Origin: Gammaproteobacteria bacterium
GTDB taxonomy: Bacteria; Pseudomonadota; Gammaproteobacteria; Steroidobacterales; Steroidobacteraceae
Assembly (NCBI GenBank): GCA_025350055.1
Contig: JANXYK010000008.1
Location: forward strand, 111,397-175,396
Direction of reading: 5' to 3'
Length of the DNA stretch: 64,000 bases
Shown: piece by piece, positions 48,864 to 59,137 of the stretch
How positions within the stretch are numbered: position 1 is the stretch's first letter
Layout: each line of letters begins with the position of its first letter
Notes under the pieces: generated by a model
The model's input: the letters and a program-made list of their open reading frames with translations, nothing else
Database searches by the model: none
Told to the model about the DNA's origin: nothing
Made by a program: the position numbers and the translations under genes

Positions 48864-49779
48864 GCGGCGATTATCACATACGAAGGGGCACACGCTCGGG
48901 CGCAAGGGCGGGCCCAATGCGTTGCAGCTGCTGGCGCGCACGCAGCGCAGCTTGCAGCGCGCCTCCCTGCACTACGGTCATGGCACTGACAATGCGCGCG
49001 ATGAAGCCGCGGCGCTGGTCTGGCATGCGCTCGGGTTGCCGCTGGCGCCTATGCCTGCGAGGCTGGCGCAACCGGCGAGTGCGCGACAACTGCAGCGGCT
49101 CGAGAAACTGGTGCAGCGGCGTGTGCAGGAGCGTGTGCCGGTGGTCTATCTCACGCAGCGCTGCTGGTTCGCGGGGTTGCTGCTGCATGTAGATGAGCGC
49201 GTGCTGATCCCACGCTCGCCGATTGCGGAACTGATCGAGCAGCGCTTTGCGCCCTGGATCGACGCGCGGCGGGTGCGCACTATCGCCGATGTGGGCACCG
49301 GCAGCGGCTGCATCGCGATCGCCTGCGCGCGCTACCTGCCGCGTGTGCGAGTCGATGCGCTCGATATCTCGCCGGCGGCGCTGGCTGTGACGCGCATCAA
49401 TATTCGCCGCCACCGGCTCGGGAAGAGGGTGCGCGCCCTGCAATCCGACCATTTCAGCGCCCTGGGCAAGGAGGCTTACGATATTATCGTCAGCAATCCG
49501 CCCTACGTCGGACGCCGGGAAATGGCGGGTTTGCCCGCGGAATACCGTCACGAGCCGGAGGGCGCACTGGCCGCAGGCGTCGATGGCCTGGATTCCGTAC
49601 GGGTGCTGCTCTCTCAAGGGGCGCAGCGTCTGCGCGCAGGTGGCATCCTGGTCGTCGAAGTGGGCAACACCGAGCGGGAGGTGCGGCGCAGCTTTCCGCG
49701 ACTGCCCTTCACCTGGCTGGAGTTCGAGCGCGGAGGCGGCGGTGTGTTCCTGCTGACTCGCGAGCAACTGGAAACATGA
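48862..49779 (+). CDS. prmB: 50S ribosomal protein L3 glutamine methyltransferase PrmB
   Basis: The 305-residue SAM-dependent N5-glutamine methyltransferase has YGHGTDN near the start, VYLTQRCWFAG, the SAM motif DVGTGSGCIAIA and the catalytic SNPPYV. The N-terminal part and length match PrmB rather than PrmC, and aroC directly downstream is the usual PrmB neighbour. ATG 48862 starts within the start codon of the opposing Sco1 gene. Confidence 0.94.
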   Translation: MRRLSHTKGHTLGRKGGPNALQLLARTQRSLQRASLHYGHGTDNARDEAAALVWHALGLPLAPMPARLAQPASARQLQRLEKLVQRRVQERVPVVYLTQRCWFAGLLLHVDERVLIPRSPIAELIEQRFAPWIDARRVRTIADVGTGSGCIAIACARYLPRVRVDALDISPAALAVTRINIRRHRLGKRVRALQSDHFSALGKEAYDIIVSNPPYVGRREMAGLPAEYRHEPEGALAAGVDGLDSVRVLLSQGAQRLRAGGILVVEVGNTEREVRRSFPRLPFTWLEFERGGGGVFLLTREQLET

Positions 49780-49782
49780 TCG

Positions 49783-50880
49783 ATGTCGGGCAATAGCATA
49801 GGCAAGCTGTTTACGGTCACCACCTTTGGCGAGAGCCACGGGGCGGCACTCGGCTGCATCATCGATGGTTGTCCGCCGGGCCTGGCCCTCAGTGATGCCG
49901 ACCTGCAGGCCGACGTCGACCGGCGCCGCACCGGCACCTCGCATTTCGTCAGCCAGCGACGCGAGAGCGATGCGGTGAAAATCCTCTCGGGCGTGTTCGA
50001 GGGCCGCACCACTGGCACGCCCATCGGCATCGTGATCGAGAATACCGACGCGCGCTCGCGCGACTACGACAAGCTTGCCGATCGCTTTCGCCCTGGCCAT
50101 GCCGATTACACCTACGCGCACAAATACGGGCATCGCGATCATCGCGGCGGCGGTCGCTCTTCGGCGCGCGAGACCGTGATGCGCGTGGCCGCAGGCGCCG
50201 TGGCGCGCAAGTACCTGCTCGAGCGCTTGCAGGTGCGCATCAGTGGCTATGTCAGCCAGGTCGGTGCGCTGCAGATCGAGCCGCTCCATCCCGAGCAGGC
50301 CTACCAGAATCCCTTTTTCTGCCCAGATCCAGCGCGACTGCCGGAACTTGAAAAACTGCTGTGGGACCTGCGCAGCGCCGGCGATTCCGTGGGCGCGCGC
50401 GTGACGCTCAAGGCCAGTGGCCTGCCGCCGGGCCTGGGCGAGCCGGTATTCGACCGGCTGGACGCCGACATCGCGCATGCCCAGATGAGCATCAATGCGG
50501 TCAAGGCCGTCGAGATCGGTGCTGGCGTGGCGGCTGCGGCGCAGCGCGGCAGCGAGCATCGCGATGAACTCACGCCTCGCGGGTTCCTCAGCAATCACGC
50601 TGGCGGCGTGCTGGGCGGCATCGCCACCGGCCAAGATGTGCTGGTGCATGTGAGCTTCAAGCCCACCTCCAGCATCCAGGTGCCAGGGCGCACCATCAAC
50701 ACGGCTGGCGAGGCCGTTGAAGTCATCACCACTGGTCGCCACGATCCTTGTGTGGGCCTGCGCGCCACGCCAATCTGCGAGGCGATGCTGGCGATCGTGC
50801 TGATGGATCACTACCTGCGCCACCGTGCGCAGAACGCCGATGTCGTGAGCACAGTGCCCGATATCACACGCTCACGCTGA
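49783..50880 (+). CDS. aroC: Chorismate synthase
   Basis: Last step of the shikimate pathway; removes phosphate from EPSP using reduced FMN. 365 residues with the N-terminal [12 protein letters not shown], the [26 protein letters not shown] block and the SFKPTSSI segment. It starts 3 bases after the prmB stop. Confidence 0.97.
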   Translation: MSGNSIGKLFTVTTFGESHGAALGCIIDGCPPGLALSDADLQADVDRRRTGTSHFVSQRRESDAVKILSGVFEGRTTGTPIGIVIENTDARSRDYDKLADRFRPGHADYTYAHKYGHRDHRGGGRSSARETVMRVAAGAVARKYLLERLQVRISGYVSQVGALQIEPLHPEQAYQNPFFCPDPARLPELEKLLWDLRSAGDSVGARVTLKASGLPPGLGEPVFDRLDADIAHAQMSINAVKAVEIGAGVAAAAQRGSEHRDELTPRGFLSNHAGGVLGGIATGQDVLVHVSFKPTSSIQVPGRTINTAGEAVEVITTGRHDPCVGLRATPICEAMLAIVLMDHYLRHRAQNADVVSTVPDITRSR

Positions 50881-50895
50881 AGCAAAGAGGAACCC

Positions 50896-51918
50896 ATGAG
50901 CAAGGTCTGGAATGTTGCGGTGCTGGGTGCAACGGGTCTGGTGGGTGAAACGCTGCTCACCGTGCTCGAGGAGCGCAAATTCCCTGTCGGCGAACTGTTC
51001 CCGCTCGCCAGCGAACGATCGCTCGGCAAGCAGGTGCGGTTTCGCGGTCGACAGGTGTCGGCGATCGACGCCGCGACTTTCGATTTCTCGCGCGCGCAGA
51101 TCGGCCTGTTTTCCGCAGGCGGCGATGTCTCGGCGAAGTACGCGCCGGTCGCGGCGGCAGCGGGTTGTGTGGTGATCGACAACACCTCGCACTTTCGCTA
51201 CGAGGCGGATATTCCGCTGGTGGTGCCTGAAGTAAACCCGGGAGCGATCGCGCAATACCGTACGCGCGGCATCATCGCCAACCCCAACTGCTCGACGATC
51301 CAGATGGTCGTGGCGCTGAAGCCCATCCACGACGCCGTAGGGATCGAGCGCATCAACGTCGCCACTTATCAATCGGTGTCGGGTGCCGGGCGCAAGGCAG
51401 TCGAAGAGCTGGCCGAACAGACCGCGCAGCTGCTCAATGGCAAGTCGGTCAAGCCCAAGGTGTTGCCGCGCCAGATCGCCTTCAATTGCCTGCCGCAGAT
51501 CGACAAGTTCCTGGACAACGGCTACACCAAGGAAGAAATGAAGATGCACTGGGAGACCCAGAAGATCTTCGGCGATGCGTCAATCCGGGTGAATGCCACC
51601 GCGGTGCGGGTGCCGGTGTTCTTCGGGCATTCCGAGGTCGTGAATATTGAAACACGTCGCAAAATCACGGCTGCCGAGGCCCGCACGCTGCTGCGCAAGG
51701 CCCCTGGAGTGAAGGTGATCGACGAGCGGGTGCCCGGAGGCTACCCCACGGCAGTTACCGAAGCAGCGAACCACGACACGGTTTATGTCGGGCGCATTCG
51801 CGATGATATGTCCCATGAGCGGGGTCTTAACCTGTGGGTCGTGGCCGATAACATCCGCAAGGGTGCGGCCACCAATGCCGTCCAGATCGCAGAGATTTTG
51901 GTTCGGGAGTATTTATAA
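50896..51918 (+). CDS. asd: Aspartate-semialdehyde dehydrogenase
   Basis: NADPH-dependent reduction of aspartyl phosphate, shared by lysine, threonine, methionine and diaminopimelate synthesis. 340 residues with GATGLVGE at 11-18, catalytic Cys132 in NPNCSTIQ and the HSEVVNIE segment. It has a good AGAGGAA ribosome-binding site. Confidence 0.96.
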   Translation: MSKVWNVAVLGATGLVGETLLTVLEERKFPVGELFPLASERSLGKQVRFRGRQVSAIDAATFDFSRAQIGLFSAGGDVSAKYAPVAAAAGCVVIDNTSHFRYEADIPLVVPEVNPGAIAQYRTRGIIANPNCSTIQMVVALKPIHDAVGIERINVATYQSVSGAGRKAVEELAEQTAQLLNGKSVKPKVLPRQIAFNCLPQIDKFLDNGYTKEEMKMHWETQKIFGDASIRVNATAVRVPVFFGHSEVVNIETRRKITAAEARTLLRKAPGVKVIDERVPGGYPTAVTEAANHDTVYVGRIRDDMSHERGLNLWVVADNIRKGAATNAVQIAEILVREYL

Positions 51919-51952
51919 GTTATATTGCCGGCCACGTAGCTACCGGGCCAAG

Positions 51953-51977
51953 GAAAACGGCGCAACTGGCTGTTTTC
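51953..51977 (+). terminator. Hairpin between asd and fimV
   Basis: GAAAACGGC pairs with GCTGTTTTC around a 7-base loop, 9 pairs with one G-T, and the 3' arm is T-rich. It lies 34 bases after the asd stop and before fimV, and may be an asd terminator. Confidence 0.4.
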
Positions 51978-52017
51978 TAATAGAGTAAGTGCTCTTTATG
52001 GCCCACTGGGAGTCCTG

Positions 52018-54933
52018 ATGTCTGTGCGTTATGTCATGCGCGTACTGCTGCTGGCCGGTCTGATACCGTCCAGCGCGCTGGCGCTGGGATTGGGCGATAT
52101 TCATCTCAAGTCGGCCCTGAATGCGCCCCTGGACGCAGACATCGACCTGACCGCCAGTGCCGATGAACTCGCGGGGCTCAAGGTGGCCCTGGCCTCGCGC
52201 GACAGTTTCAACCGCTACGGCCTCGATTATCCGAGCTACTTGGCCTCGGTGACGATGCAGGCGGGCAAGTCGGCCGATGGGCACGACGTGATCCGCGTGC
52301 GCTCACGCGAAGCTGTCACCGAGCCGTTTGCAACGCTGCTCATCGAAGCGAACTGGGCGCGTGGTCGCCTGGTGCGCGAATACACCGTGTTGCTTGATCC
52401 GCCAGTGTTCACCGGTGATACCGCTGCGGCGGCCACTGTGGCAGCGCCTGCTGCGGCTGCGCAGTCGCAGTCCGGTGCGATTACCCGTCCTACGGCGCCG
52501 GCAGGCCAGTCCGCTACGCCTGCTGCGGCCGCTCCAGCGCCGTCGGCCTCGAGTGCGGCGGGTGGCAGCTACACAGTGCAGCGCGGCGATACGCTCTCGA
52601 ACATCGCGGCGCGCAACTATCCCAATGCCCAGCGTGAGCGCGCACTGGTGGCGCTGTATCGCGCGAATCCCGGCGCCTTCGCCGGCAACATGAATGAGCT
52701 GCGCACGGGCGCGGCGCTGCAGCTGCCCGATGCCTCTGCGGTTGCGGCCATCGGTCCTGGCGAGGCCAGCAGCGAAGTCACCTCGCAATACCATGCCTGG
52801 GCACCGGCCCATGCCAGCGGCCAGCTGCGGCTGGTGCCGCCCTCCGAGCCCTCGAGTGGCACGGGTACCGGCGCGCGCGCCAGCGGCGACACCACAGCGC
52901 TGCAGCAACGTGTCACGCAGTTGCAGGCCGACTTGAATGAGAAGAACCGGCTGCTCGAACTCAAGAGCGCCGAGCTCGCGCGCCTGCAGGCGCAGATCAA
53001 TGGCCAGCCGGGCAAGCCCGGTAGCAGCGCGCAGGTGCCGCTGCCGACTCCGCCGGTCGCGCAGACCACGAAGCCCGCCGCGACGGCAACTGCGACCCCT
53101 GAGCCTGCCGCCACTGAGCCGCCGCCCCAAGTCAAGCCAGCACCCAAGCATGTGCCGGTTGCCCCCAAGTCGACAGCCACCAATGAAGGCGGGTCGATCT
53201 TCGGCTGGTTTGCCGACAACTGGGCCGTGGTGCTCGGCGCGCTGGCGATCCTGTTTGCCGGTGTGTTCGGCTGGCGCGCGCTGCGTGCGCGGCAGAACCA
53301 GGCCTTCGATCGCACGCTCGATCGGCTTTCAAGTCCCCCGGTCGAAGCGGCGGTACGCGCCGTACGGCCCACCGAGACGCAGCCGATCCGCGCGCTGCAA
53401 CCCAAGCAAGACACCTCATTCGTGGTCGAGGAATCGGGCACGCATGAAGCGCCGCGCATCAGCGAACGCGACGTGCGGGCCCTGCAGGCCGCACCGGTCG
53501 CGGTCGATGACACGGTCTCGGGCGACACGGCGGTAGCGCTCGACCAGGGCGATCCGCTGGCCGAAGCCGATTTCCACATGGCCTACGGTCTGTATGACCA
53601 GGCCGCAGACCTGGTGCGCATTTCGATCGCACGCGAACCGCAGCGGCGCGACCTGAAACTGAAACTCCTCGAAGTGTTCTTCGTCTGGGGCAACAAGGAT
53701 CAGTTCCTGCAGCTCGCCCGCGAGCTTTCGACCACCCGCGATCAGGCGGTGTCGGGCGAGTGGGAAAAAGTCGTGATCATGGGCCGGCAGATTGCGCCGG
53801 ACGATGCGCTGTTCGCCGCGAGCGGCGCGCTGCCGGGTGCGGCCAGCGGCGGCGTCGACCTGAACCTCGAAGGCGGCCAGAACCGCGTCGACTTCGATCT
53901 GCTGGGCGAGCCGAACCTGGCGCCCGATGCCTCGGGCGAGCGCGTGGATCTCGACCTGGGTGCGGCCCTCGGCGGCGATACCGATGCCACGGGTGAACTG
54001 CGCTCCATCGGCGATACCGGCGTCGATTTCATGCTCGACGATCCGGCGCGTGGCATCGAGTCGACCGGTTCGACCCGCGAGATGCCGCAGCCCTCGAATA
54101 CTGTGACGCTCGAATTCACCAACGCCACTGGCGAGTTGCCAACGATCGAGCAGCCGCAGCTCACCGCCACCAACGACAACCCGACCATACGCCAGAAGCT
54201 GGAAGCCTCTGCCGCGCATGCGCTGGGCCGCGCTGACCAGACGGCTGAGCTGGCGCTTGATGACCTGGGCCTCGATCTCGCCGCTGGCGATACCGGCGAT
54301 CACGTGATGCCCACGGAATCGGCCGATTCTGCGCCGACCATGCTCACGAGTCTCGATGAAGACACCCGCACGCTGCTGGCACGCGCTGAAGCGGCCTCGG
54401 GCGATACCACCGAGATGCCGGGCAAGGCTAGCAGCTCGAGCGGCACCTGGCTGTTCACCGACAAGGATTTCTCTTCCGTGCTGCCTGCCATGGGCAGCGG
54501 CCACGTCAATGGCGCCGATGCCAATTCACCCACGGAGCTCGTGACGGCCGTGATGCCGCAGGCTTCGGAAACCGGCATCACCCATCAGCTGGCCGCGTTG
54601 AAAGGTGCCGGCGGCGGCATCGACTTGAACCTCAATGACCTGGTAGCGACCGGCAGTCGTCCGTTGGGCGCCCTCGACCTGGACGTGGGCACGCGCGAAG
54701 CGCCGTCCGACAGCCGCTTCACCGAGACACAGCGCCTGACGGCTGACCCCGGCGCGCCGGATACCGAACCGGCGACGATGAGCGAAGTGGGCACCAAGCT
54801 GGATCTCGCCCGGGCCTACATGGACATGGGCGATCCGGAAGGCGCACGCAGCATCCTCGATGAAGTCCTGAGCGAAGGCTCGGCCTCGCAGAAGACCGAG
54901 GCGCGCCGGCTCATAGACTCGCTGCCGGGCTGA
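52018..54933 (+). CDS. fimV: FimV-type pilus and polar-hub protein
   Basis: Inner-membrane protein of 971 residues with a signal peptide, a periplasmic N-terminal FimV domain (LGLGDIHLKSALNAPLDA), a LysM domain (SYTVQRGDTLSNIAARNY), a coiled-coil, a transmembrane helix around residues 400-420 and a long acidic, repetitive cytoplasmic tail. A C-terminal FimV/TPR motif (KLDLARAYMDMGDPEGAR) ends it. FimV organises the cell pole, type IV pili and cAMP signalling. It follows asd and precedes truA as in Pseudomonas. Confidence 0.9.
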   Translation: MSVRYVMRVLLLAGLIPSSALALGLGDIHLKSALNAPLDADIDLTASADELAGLKVALASRDSFNRYGLDYPSYLASVTMQAGKSADGHDVIRVRSREAVTEPFATLLIEANWARGRLVREYTVLLDPPVFTGDTAAAATVAAPAAAAQSQSGAITRPTAPAGQSATPAAAAPAPSASSAAGGSYTVQRGDTLSNIAARNYPNAQRERALVALYRANPGAFAGNMNELRTGAALQLPDASAVAAIGPGEASSEVTSQYHAWAPAHASGQLRLVPPSEPSSGTGTGARASGDTTALQQRVTQLQADLNEKNRLLELKSAELARLQAQINGQPGKPGSSAQVPLPTPPVAQTTKPAATATATPEPAATEPPPQVKPAPKHVPVAPKSTATNEGGSIFGWFADNWAVVLGALAILFAGVFGWRALRARQNQAFDRTLDRLSSPPVEAAVRAVRPTETQPIRALQPKQDTSFVVEESGTHEAPRISERDVRALQAAPVAVDDTVSGDTAVALDQGDPLAEADFHMAYGLYDQAADLVRISIAREPQRRDLKLKLLEVFFVWGNKDQFLQLARELSTTRDQAVSGEWEKVVIMGRQIAPDDALFAASGALPGAASGGVDLNLEGGQNRVDFDLLGEPNLAPDASGERVDLDLGAALGGDTDATGELRSIGDTGVDFMLDDPARGIESTGSTREMPQPSNTVTLEFTNATGELPTIEQPQLTATNDNPTIRQKLEASAAHALGRADQTAELALDDLGLDLAAGDTGDHVMPTESADSAPTMLTSLDEDTRTLLARAEAASGDTTEMPGKASSSSGTWLFTDKDFSSVLPAMGSGHVNGADANSPTELVTAVMPQASETGITHQLAALKGAGGGIDLNLNDLVATGSRPLGALDLDVGTREAPSDSRFTETQRLTADPGAPDTEPATMSEVGTKLDLARAYMDMGDPEGARSILDEVLSEGSASQKTEARRLIDSLPG

Positions 54934-54949
54934 CGGGGCTGCGGGCCCC

Positions 54950-55747
54950 ATGGGCCGCATCGCCGTTGGTGTCGAGTACGAGGGTACCGGGTATCACGGC
55001 TGGCAGCAGCAGGTCGGCGTAGCCTCGATCCAGCAGGAAGTGCAGCGCGCACTCTCGAGCGTTGCCGATGAACCCGTAGTCCTGACCTGTGCCGGCCGCA
55101 CCGACGCTGGCGTGCATGCACGTGCCCAGGTGGCGCACTTCGATACGCAGGCGATACGCAGCCCGCGGGCCTGGGTGCTGGGCAGCAACAGCGCATTGCC
55201 TCCCGAAATCAACCTGCGCTGGGCCTGCGAAGTGCCCGCAGCCTTCCACGCGCGCTTTGGCGCCTTGCGCCGCGGCTATCGCTACCTGATCCTCAACCGT
55301 GCGCTGCGCTCGGGGTTGGCCGCACGACGCGCGTGGTGCGTGTACCAGCCGCTCGATGAGCAAGCCATGCAGGCTGCGGCGCACTACCTGGAAGGCGAGC
55401 ATGACTTCAGCGCCTTTCGTGCCGCCGAATGCCAGGCACATTCCCCGTTGCGGCGCATCGAGTCGCTGCGGGTGTGGCGCATGGGCGAGTGGTTGCATAT
55501 CGAAATCACGGCCAACGCCTTCCTGCAGCACATGGTGCGCAATATCACGGGCCTGCTGGTGGAAGTAGGGCGCGGCAATGTGCCGCCAGAGCGGGCGAGG
55601 CAACAGCTCGAATCACGTGACCGGCGCCTCTGGGCTGCGACCGCCCCAGCGCAGGGCCTGTGCTTCTGGCGTGTGGATTATCCGCCGGAGTTCGGCCTGC
55701 CCGACGATTCCGCTATGATCGACACCCTCACGGCCCTGCAGGCTTGA
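54950..55747 (+). CDS. truA: tRNA pseudouridine(38-40) synthase TruA
   Basis: The 265-residue synthase has the catalytic Asp52 in CAGRTDAGVHA and the family blocks YEGTGYHGWQQQ, LNRALRSGL and AFLQHMVRNI. It modifies the anticodon arm of several tRNAs. It lies directly between fimV and accD, while trpF, often found here, is absent. Confidence 0.95.
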   Translation: MGRIAVGVEYEGTGYHGWQQQVGVASIQQEVQRALSSVADEPVVLTCAGRTDAGVHARAQVAHFDTQAIRSPRAWVLGSNSALPPEINLRWACEVPAAFHARFGALRRGYRYLILNRALRSGLAARRAWCVYQPLDEQAMQAAAHYLEGEHDFSAFRAAECQAHSPLRRIESLRVWRMGEWLHIEITANAFLQHMVRNITGLLVEVGRGNVPPERARQQLESRDRRLWAATAPAQGLCFWRVDYPPEFGLPDDSAMIDTLTALQA

Positions 55748-55753
55748 TTTGGC

Positions 55754-56620
55754 ATGACCTGGTTCGAAAAAATCGTGCCTTCGCGGATCAAGACCGAGCG
55801 CCGCTCGCGTTCGGTCCCCGAGGGCCTGTGGATCAAGTGCCCGGCCTGCGATGCGGTGCTGTACCGCGCTGAACTCGAGCGCAACCTGAATGTCTGCCCC
55901 AAGTGCACGCACCATATGCGCATCGGTGCGCGCGCACGACTGCAGTCGTTCCTGGATGCCGAGGCGCAGTCCGAGCTTGGCGCGCTGGTCGAGCCGCTCG
56001 ACCCGCTGAAGTTCAAGGACAGCAAGCGCTACAAGGATCGACTCGCCCAGGCGCAGAAGGCCACCGGCGAAGCCGATGCACTGGTGGTGCTGGCCGGCAA
56101 GCTGCACGGCGAGGCGCTGGTGGCCTGCGCCTTCGAATTCCAGTTCCTCGGTGGCTCGATGGGCTCGGTGGTCGGCGAGCGCTTCCGGCGCGCAGTCGTG
56201 CACTGTATCGAGAACCGCTGTCCGCTGGTGTGTTTTTCTGCCACCGGTGGTGCGCGCATGCAGGAGGCGCTGCTGTCGCTGATGCAGATGGCCAAGACCA
56301 GTGCCGCGCTGGCGCGCCTGGCACGTGCCCGGCTGCCGTTCATCTCGGTGATGACCGATCCGACCACCGGCGGTGTGTCTGCGAGCCTGGCGATGCTCGG
56401 CGACCTGAATGTGGCCGAACCGCGTGCGCTGATCGGCTTTGCCGGGCCGCGCGTGATCCAGCAGACCGTGCGCGAAACCCTGCCGGAAGGCTTCCAGCGC
56501 AGTGAGTTCCTGCTCGAGCACGGAGCGCTCGACCTGATCATCGATCGGCGCGATATGCGCGATCGGCTGGCGACGGTGCTGCGCTTGCTGCAGAAGCGCC
56601 CGCCGCTCGCCGCGGCTTGA
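55754..56620 (+). CDS. accD: Acetyl-CoA carboxylase carboxyltransferase subunit beta
   Basis: The 288-residue protein has the N-terminal zinc ribbon CPAC...[18 protein letters not shown] and the CoA-binding [12 protein letters not shown] segment. With AccA it transfers carbon dioxide from biotin to acetyl-CoA, giving malonyl-CoA. It lies 6 bases after truA and overlaps folC. Confidence 0.96.
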   Translation: MTWFEKIVPSRIKTERRSRSVPEGLWIKCPACDAVLYRAELERNLNVCPKCTHHMRIGARARLQSFLDAEAQSELGALVEPLDPLKFKDSKRYKDRLAQAQKATGEADALVVLAGKLHGEALVACAFEFQFLGGSMGSVVGERFRRAVVHCIENRCPLVCFSATGGARMQEALLSLMQMAKTSAALARLARARLPFISVMTDPTTGGVSASLAMLGDLNVAEPRALIGFAGPRVIQQTVRETLPEGFQRSEFLLEHGALDLIIDRRDMRDRLATVLRLLQKRPPLAAA

Positions 56621-57888
56621 AGCCAGTCGCGCGCAGCCTGCCGGAGTGGCTGCATTTCCAGGAGCAGCTGCATCCGCGCAGCATTGATCTCGGTCTGGAG
56701 CGCGTACGCGAGGTAGCGGGGCGGCTCGGGCTGCTGCCCGTGTCGTGCCGCACGGCGATCGTCGGCGGTACCAATGGCAAGGGCTCCACCTCGGCGATGA
56801 TTGCGGCCATCGCGCAGGCCCATGGGTTCAAGGTCGGGCTGTTCACCTCGCCGCATCTACTGCGTTACGAGGAGCGCATCCAGGTCAATGGCCAGGAAGT
56901 GAGTGCGGCGGCGCTCGTGGCTTACTTCGAGCGGATTGAAGCCGCGCGCGGCGAGCTGTCGCTGACCTTCTTCGAGTTCAACGCGCTGGCGGCCTTGCTG
57001 CACTTTCGCGCTGCAGGCGTCCAACTGGCCGTGCTTGAAGTCGGCCTGGGCGGCCGGCTCGATGCGACCAACATCGTCGACGCCGACGTCGCGGTGCTGT
57101 GTTCCATAGGCTTCGATCACCGCGACTGGCTGGGCGACACGCTCGAGGCCATCGGTCGCGAGAAGGCCGGCATCTTCCGCGCCGGGAAGCCCGTGATCCT
57201 CAGCACGCAGGACATGCCCGCGTCGGTGAGCGCGCGGCTGGGCGAACTCGGATGCCAGGCCCGCACTGCTGGTGTGGATTTTTCCTGCGAAGTGCACAGC
57301 AACGGTCACTGGGATTACCGCGATGCTGCCGGTGCGCTCAGCGCGCTGCCGGCGCCTGCGCTTGCGGGCGCCATCCAGTATCACAACGCCGCCAGTGCGC
57401 TGGCGGCCGCGCGGCTGCTGCTGGCACCGCAGCCCCTCGATGCGACGGCAATCAGCAAGGCGCTGGCGGCGCTGCGGCTACCCGGGCGACTTCAGCACGT
57501 TGCAGGTCCCGCGCAGTGGCTGCTGGACGTGGCCCACAATCCGGCTGCTGCGAGCGTGCTGGCCGCGGAACTGAAACGCTGTCCGCCGGCGGGACGTACC
57601 TTTGCGATCCTCGGCATGCTGGGTGACAAAGACGTCATGGAAGTCGCGGCCGAGCTCGATGCTGGTGTGGATCAGTGGCTGCTGTGCTCGATTCATGAGC
57701 CGCGCGGTCTGCAGGCCGAGCAGCTGCGCGCGCGGCTGGGCACATTGCGCGGCCCCTGCACGTTGCATGTGAATGTCGCGCAAGCCTGCGAGCGAGCGCG
57801 CGAGCTTGCCAGGGCTGGTGATCGCGTGCTGGTGTGCGGATCCTTCCACACGGTGGGGCCGGCGCTGCAATGGCTTGGGCTATACTGA
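56617..57888 (+). CDS. folC: Dihydrofolate synthase / folylpolyglutamate synthase
   Basis: Adds glutamate to dihydropteroate and to folates. The 423-residue Mur-ligase-like protein has [36 protein letters not shown] and [14 protein letters not shown] 56617 overlaps the accD stop (TTGA). It is followed after 4 bases by a SPOR-domain protein, as in Pseudomonas. Confidence 0.94.
   Translation: MKPVARSLPEWLHFQEQLHPRSIDLGLERVREVAGRLGLLPVSCRTAIVGGTNGKGSTSAMIAAIAQAHGFKVGLFTSPHLLRYEERIQVNGQEVSAAALVAYFERIEAARGELSLTFFEFNALAALLHFRAAGVQLAVLEVGLGGRLDATNIVDADVAVLCSIGFDHRDWLGDTLEAIGREKAGIFRAGKPVILSTQDMPASVSARLGELGCQARTAGVDFSCEVHSNGHWDYRDAAGALSALPAPALAGAIQYHNAASALAAARLLLAPQPLDATAISKALAALRLPGRLQHVAGPAQWLLDVAHNPAAASVLAAELKRCPPAGRTFAILGMLGDKDVMEVAAELDAGVDQWLLCSIHEPRGLQAEQLRARLGTLRGPCTLHVNVAQACERARELARAGDRVLVCGSFHTVGPALQWLGLY
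57881..57886 (+). promoter_or_regulatory. -10-like TATACT just before the SPOR-domain gene
   Basis: TATACT, at the end of folC, finishes 6 bases before the GTG of the dedD-like gene, with no ribosome-binding site between. It would produce a leaderless or nearly leaderless message if active; no good -35 is visible. Confidence 0.3.
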
Positions 57889-57892
57889 TCCA

Positions 57893-58537
57893 GTGCAGGA
57901 ACACCTGAAGATACGACTCACGGGAGCCATCATCCTGGTGGTGCTGGTCGTGAGCCTGGTACCCGAAATGTTTCGCGGTCGGCCCGAGAGCCGCACTGTG
58001 CATGGCGACACGGGCGCTGACGAGCTGCCGCTGCGCTCCTACACCATCGATCAGCATGGCAATCAGCTGTCGGGCACGGCTATGGGTCCGGCCAGCAATG
58101 CGGCGCCGATGACGAACCCCGCAATGCCGGCTCCCGTGTTGATCACGCCAGCGCCAGCGCCTGCGGCTACGCCACCGCCGAAGCCTGCAACGGCAACAGC
58201 GCCCGACGCTGCCGCGGTGCCGGTGCCGTCGCCAGTACCTGCTGCTGCGCCGCCGCCCGCCGCGGTGCCAGCGGCATCCACATCGGTCAGTGCGCCCGCG
58301 GCGCGCGCTGCTGGTCGCTGGGCGGTGCAGGTCGGTACTTTCTCGCACCGCGAACTCGCCGAACGCATGGTGAAACAGGTACGCGCCAAGGGCTTTACGG
58401 TGGTGGCTGCCGGGCCGGATGAGCGCGGCCTGTACCGCGTGCGTTCGGCCGCCTTCAGCACGCGCGCCAGCGCCGAGGCATTGCGACAGAAGTTGGTACA
58501 GAACGGCCTCAAGCCCATCATCAATGCCGCACCCTGA
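57893..58537 (+). CDS. dedD: DedD-like SPOR-domain cell-division protein
   Basis: The 214-residue protein has an N-terminal transmembrane helix (LTGAIILVVLVVSLVPEMF), a Pro/Ala-rich linker and a C-terminal SPOR domain (WAVQVGTFSHRELAERMVKQ through LKPIINAAP). DedD-type proteins bind denuded peptidoglycan at the septum. GTG 57893 is the start that places the helix at the very N-terminus. Its place between folC and cvpA is the classical dedD position. Confidence 0.85.
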   Translation: MQEHLKIRLTGAIILVVLVVSLVPEMFRGRPESRTVHGDTGADELPLRSYTIDQHGNQLSGTAMGPASNAAPMTNPAMPAPVLITPAPAPAATPPPKPATATAPDAAAVPVPSPVPAAAPPPAAVPAASTSVSAPAARAAGRWAVQVGTFSHRELAERMVKQVRAKGFTVVAAGPDERGLYRVRSAAFSTRASAEALRQKLVQNGLKPIINAAP

Positions 58538-58620
58538 GACCTGCGGCGCGAACCTGGCTGCCCTGGCTCCTGTAGAATTGCCGGGTTCCCGGATGCCACC
58601 CGATCGCCACGGAAGACCAC

Positions 58621-59115
58621 ATGAACTGGACTGACTATCTGCTGATCGCAGTGCTGGTGTTTTCCAGCGTCGCTGGCCTGATGCGCGGCTTGCTGCGCGA
58701 GGTGATCTCGGTGATCACCTGGGTCGCGGCCGTGTGGATCGCCTGGACGTTCTCCTCGTCGCTCGAACCCCACCTGGGCGGCGCGCTCAGCGATGCCGCG
58801 GTGCGGCCGTGGGCGGCGCGCACGATCATTTTTGTCGGGGTGCTGCTGGTGGGCGCCGCGGTTGGTGCGCTGGTCGGCCATTTCGTGCGCTTGTCGCTGT
58901 TCAGCGGCGTCGACCGGCTGCTGGGCCTGGTGTTCGGATTGCTGCGTGGCGTCGTGGCGCTCGGTGTGCTGGCGATGCTGGTGCACGCTGTTCGCCTGCA
59001 GGATGAGCCCTGGTATCGCGGATCAGTGCTGGTGCCCTATGCGGAGCAGGCTGGCAATGTGCTGCGCGGGCTGGTCGGAGAGCGTAAGATTCGCGCCTCG
59101 CAAGCCACGGCCTGA
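58621..59115 (+). CDS. cvpA: CvpA family membrane protein
   Basis: The 164-residue protein has four hydrophobic helices and the family motif [16 protein letters not shown]. CvpA was named for colicin V production and affects envelope stress and bile tolerance in other bacteria; its biochemical role is not known. Located directly before purF, its usual neighbour. A TAGAAT hexamer at 58573 is a weak promoter candidate. Confidence 0.9.
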   Translation: MNWTDYLLIAVLVFSSVAGLMRGLLREVISVITWVAAVWIAWTFSSSLEPHLGGALSDAAVRPWAARTIIFVGVLLVGAAVGALVGHFVRLSLFSGVDRLLGLVFGLLRGVVALGVLAMLVHAVRLQDEPWYRGSVLVPYAEQAGNVLRGLVGERKIRASQATA

Positions 59116-59137
59116 TTCAACGGAGGACCGTAGTCGC

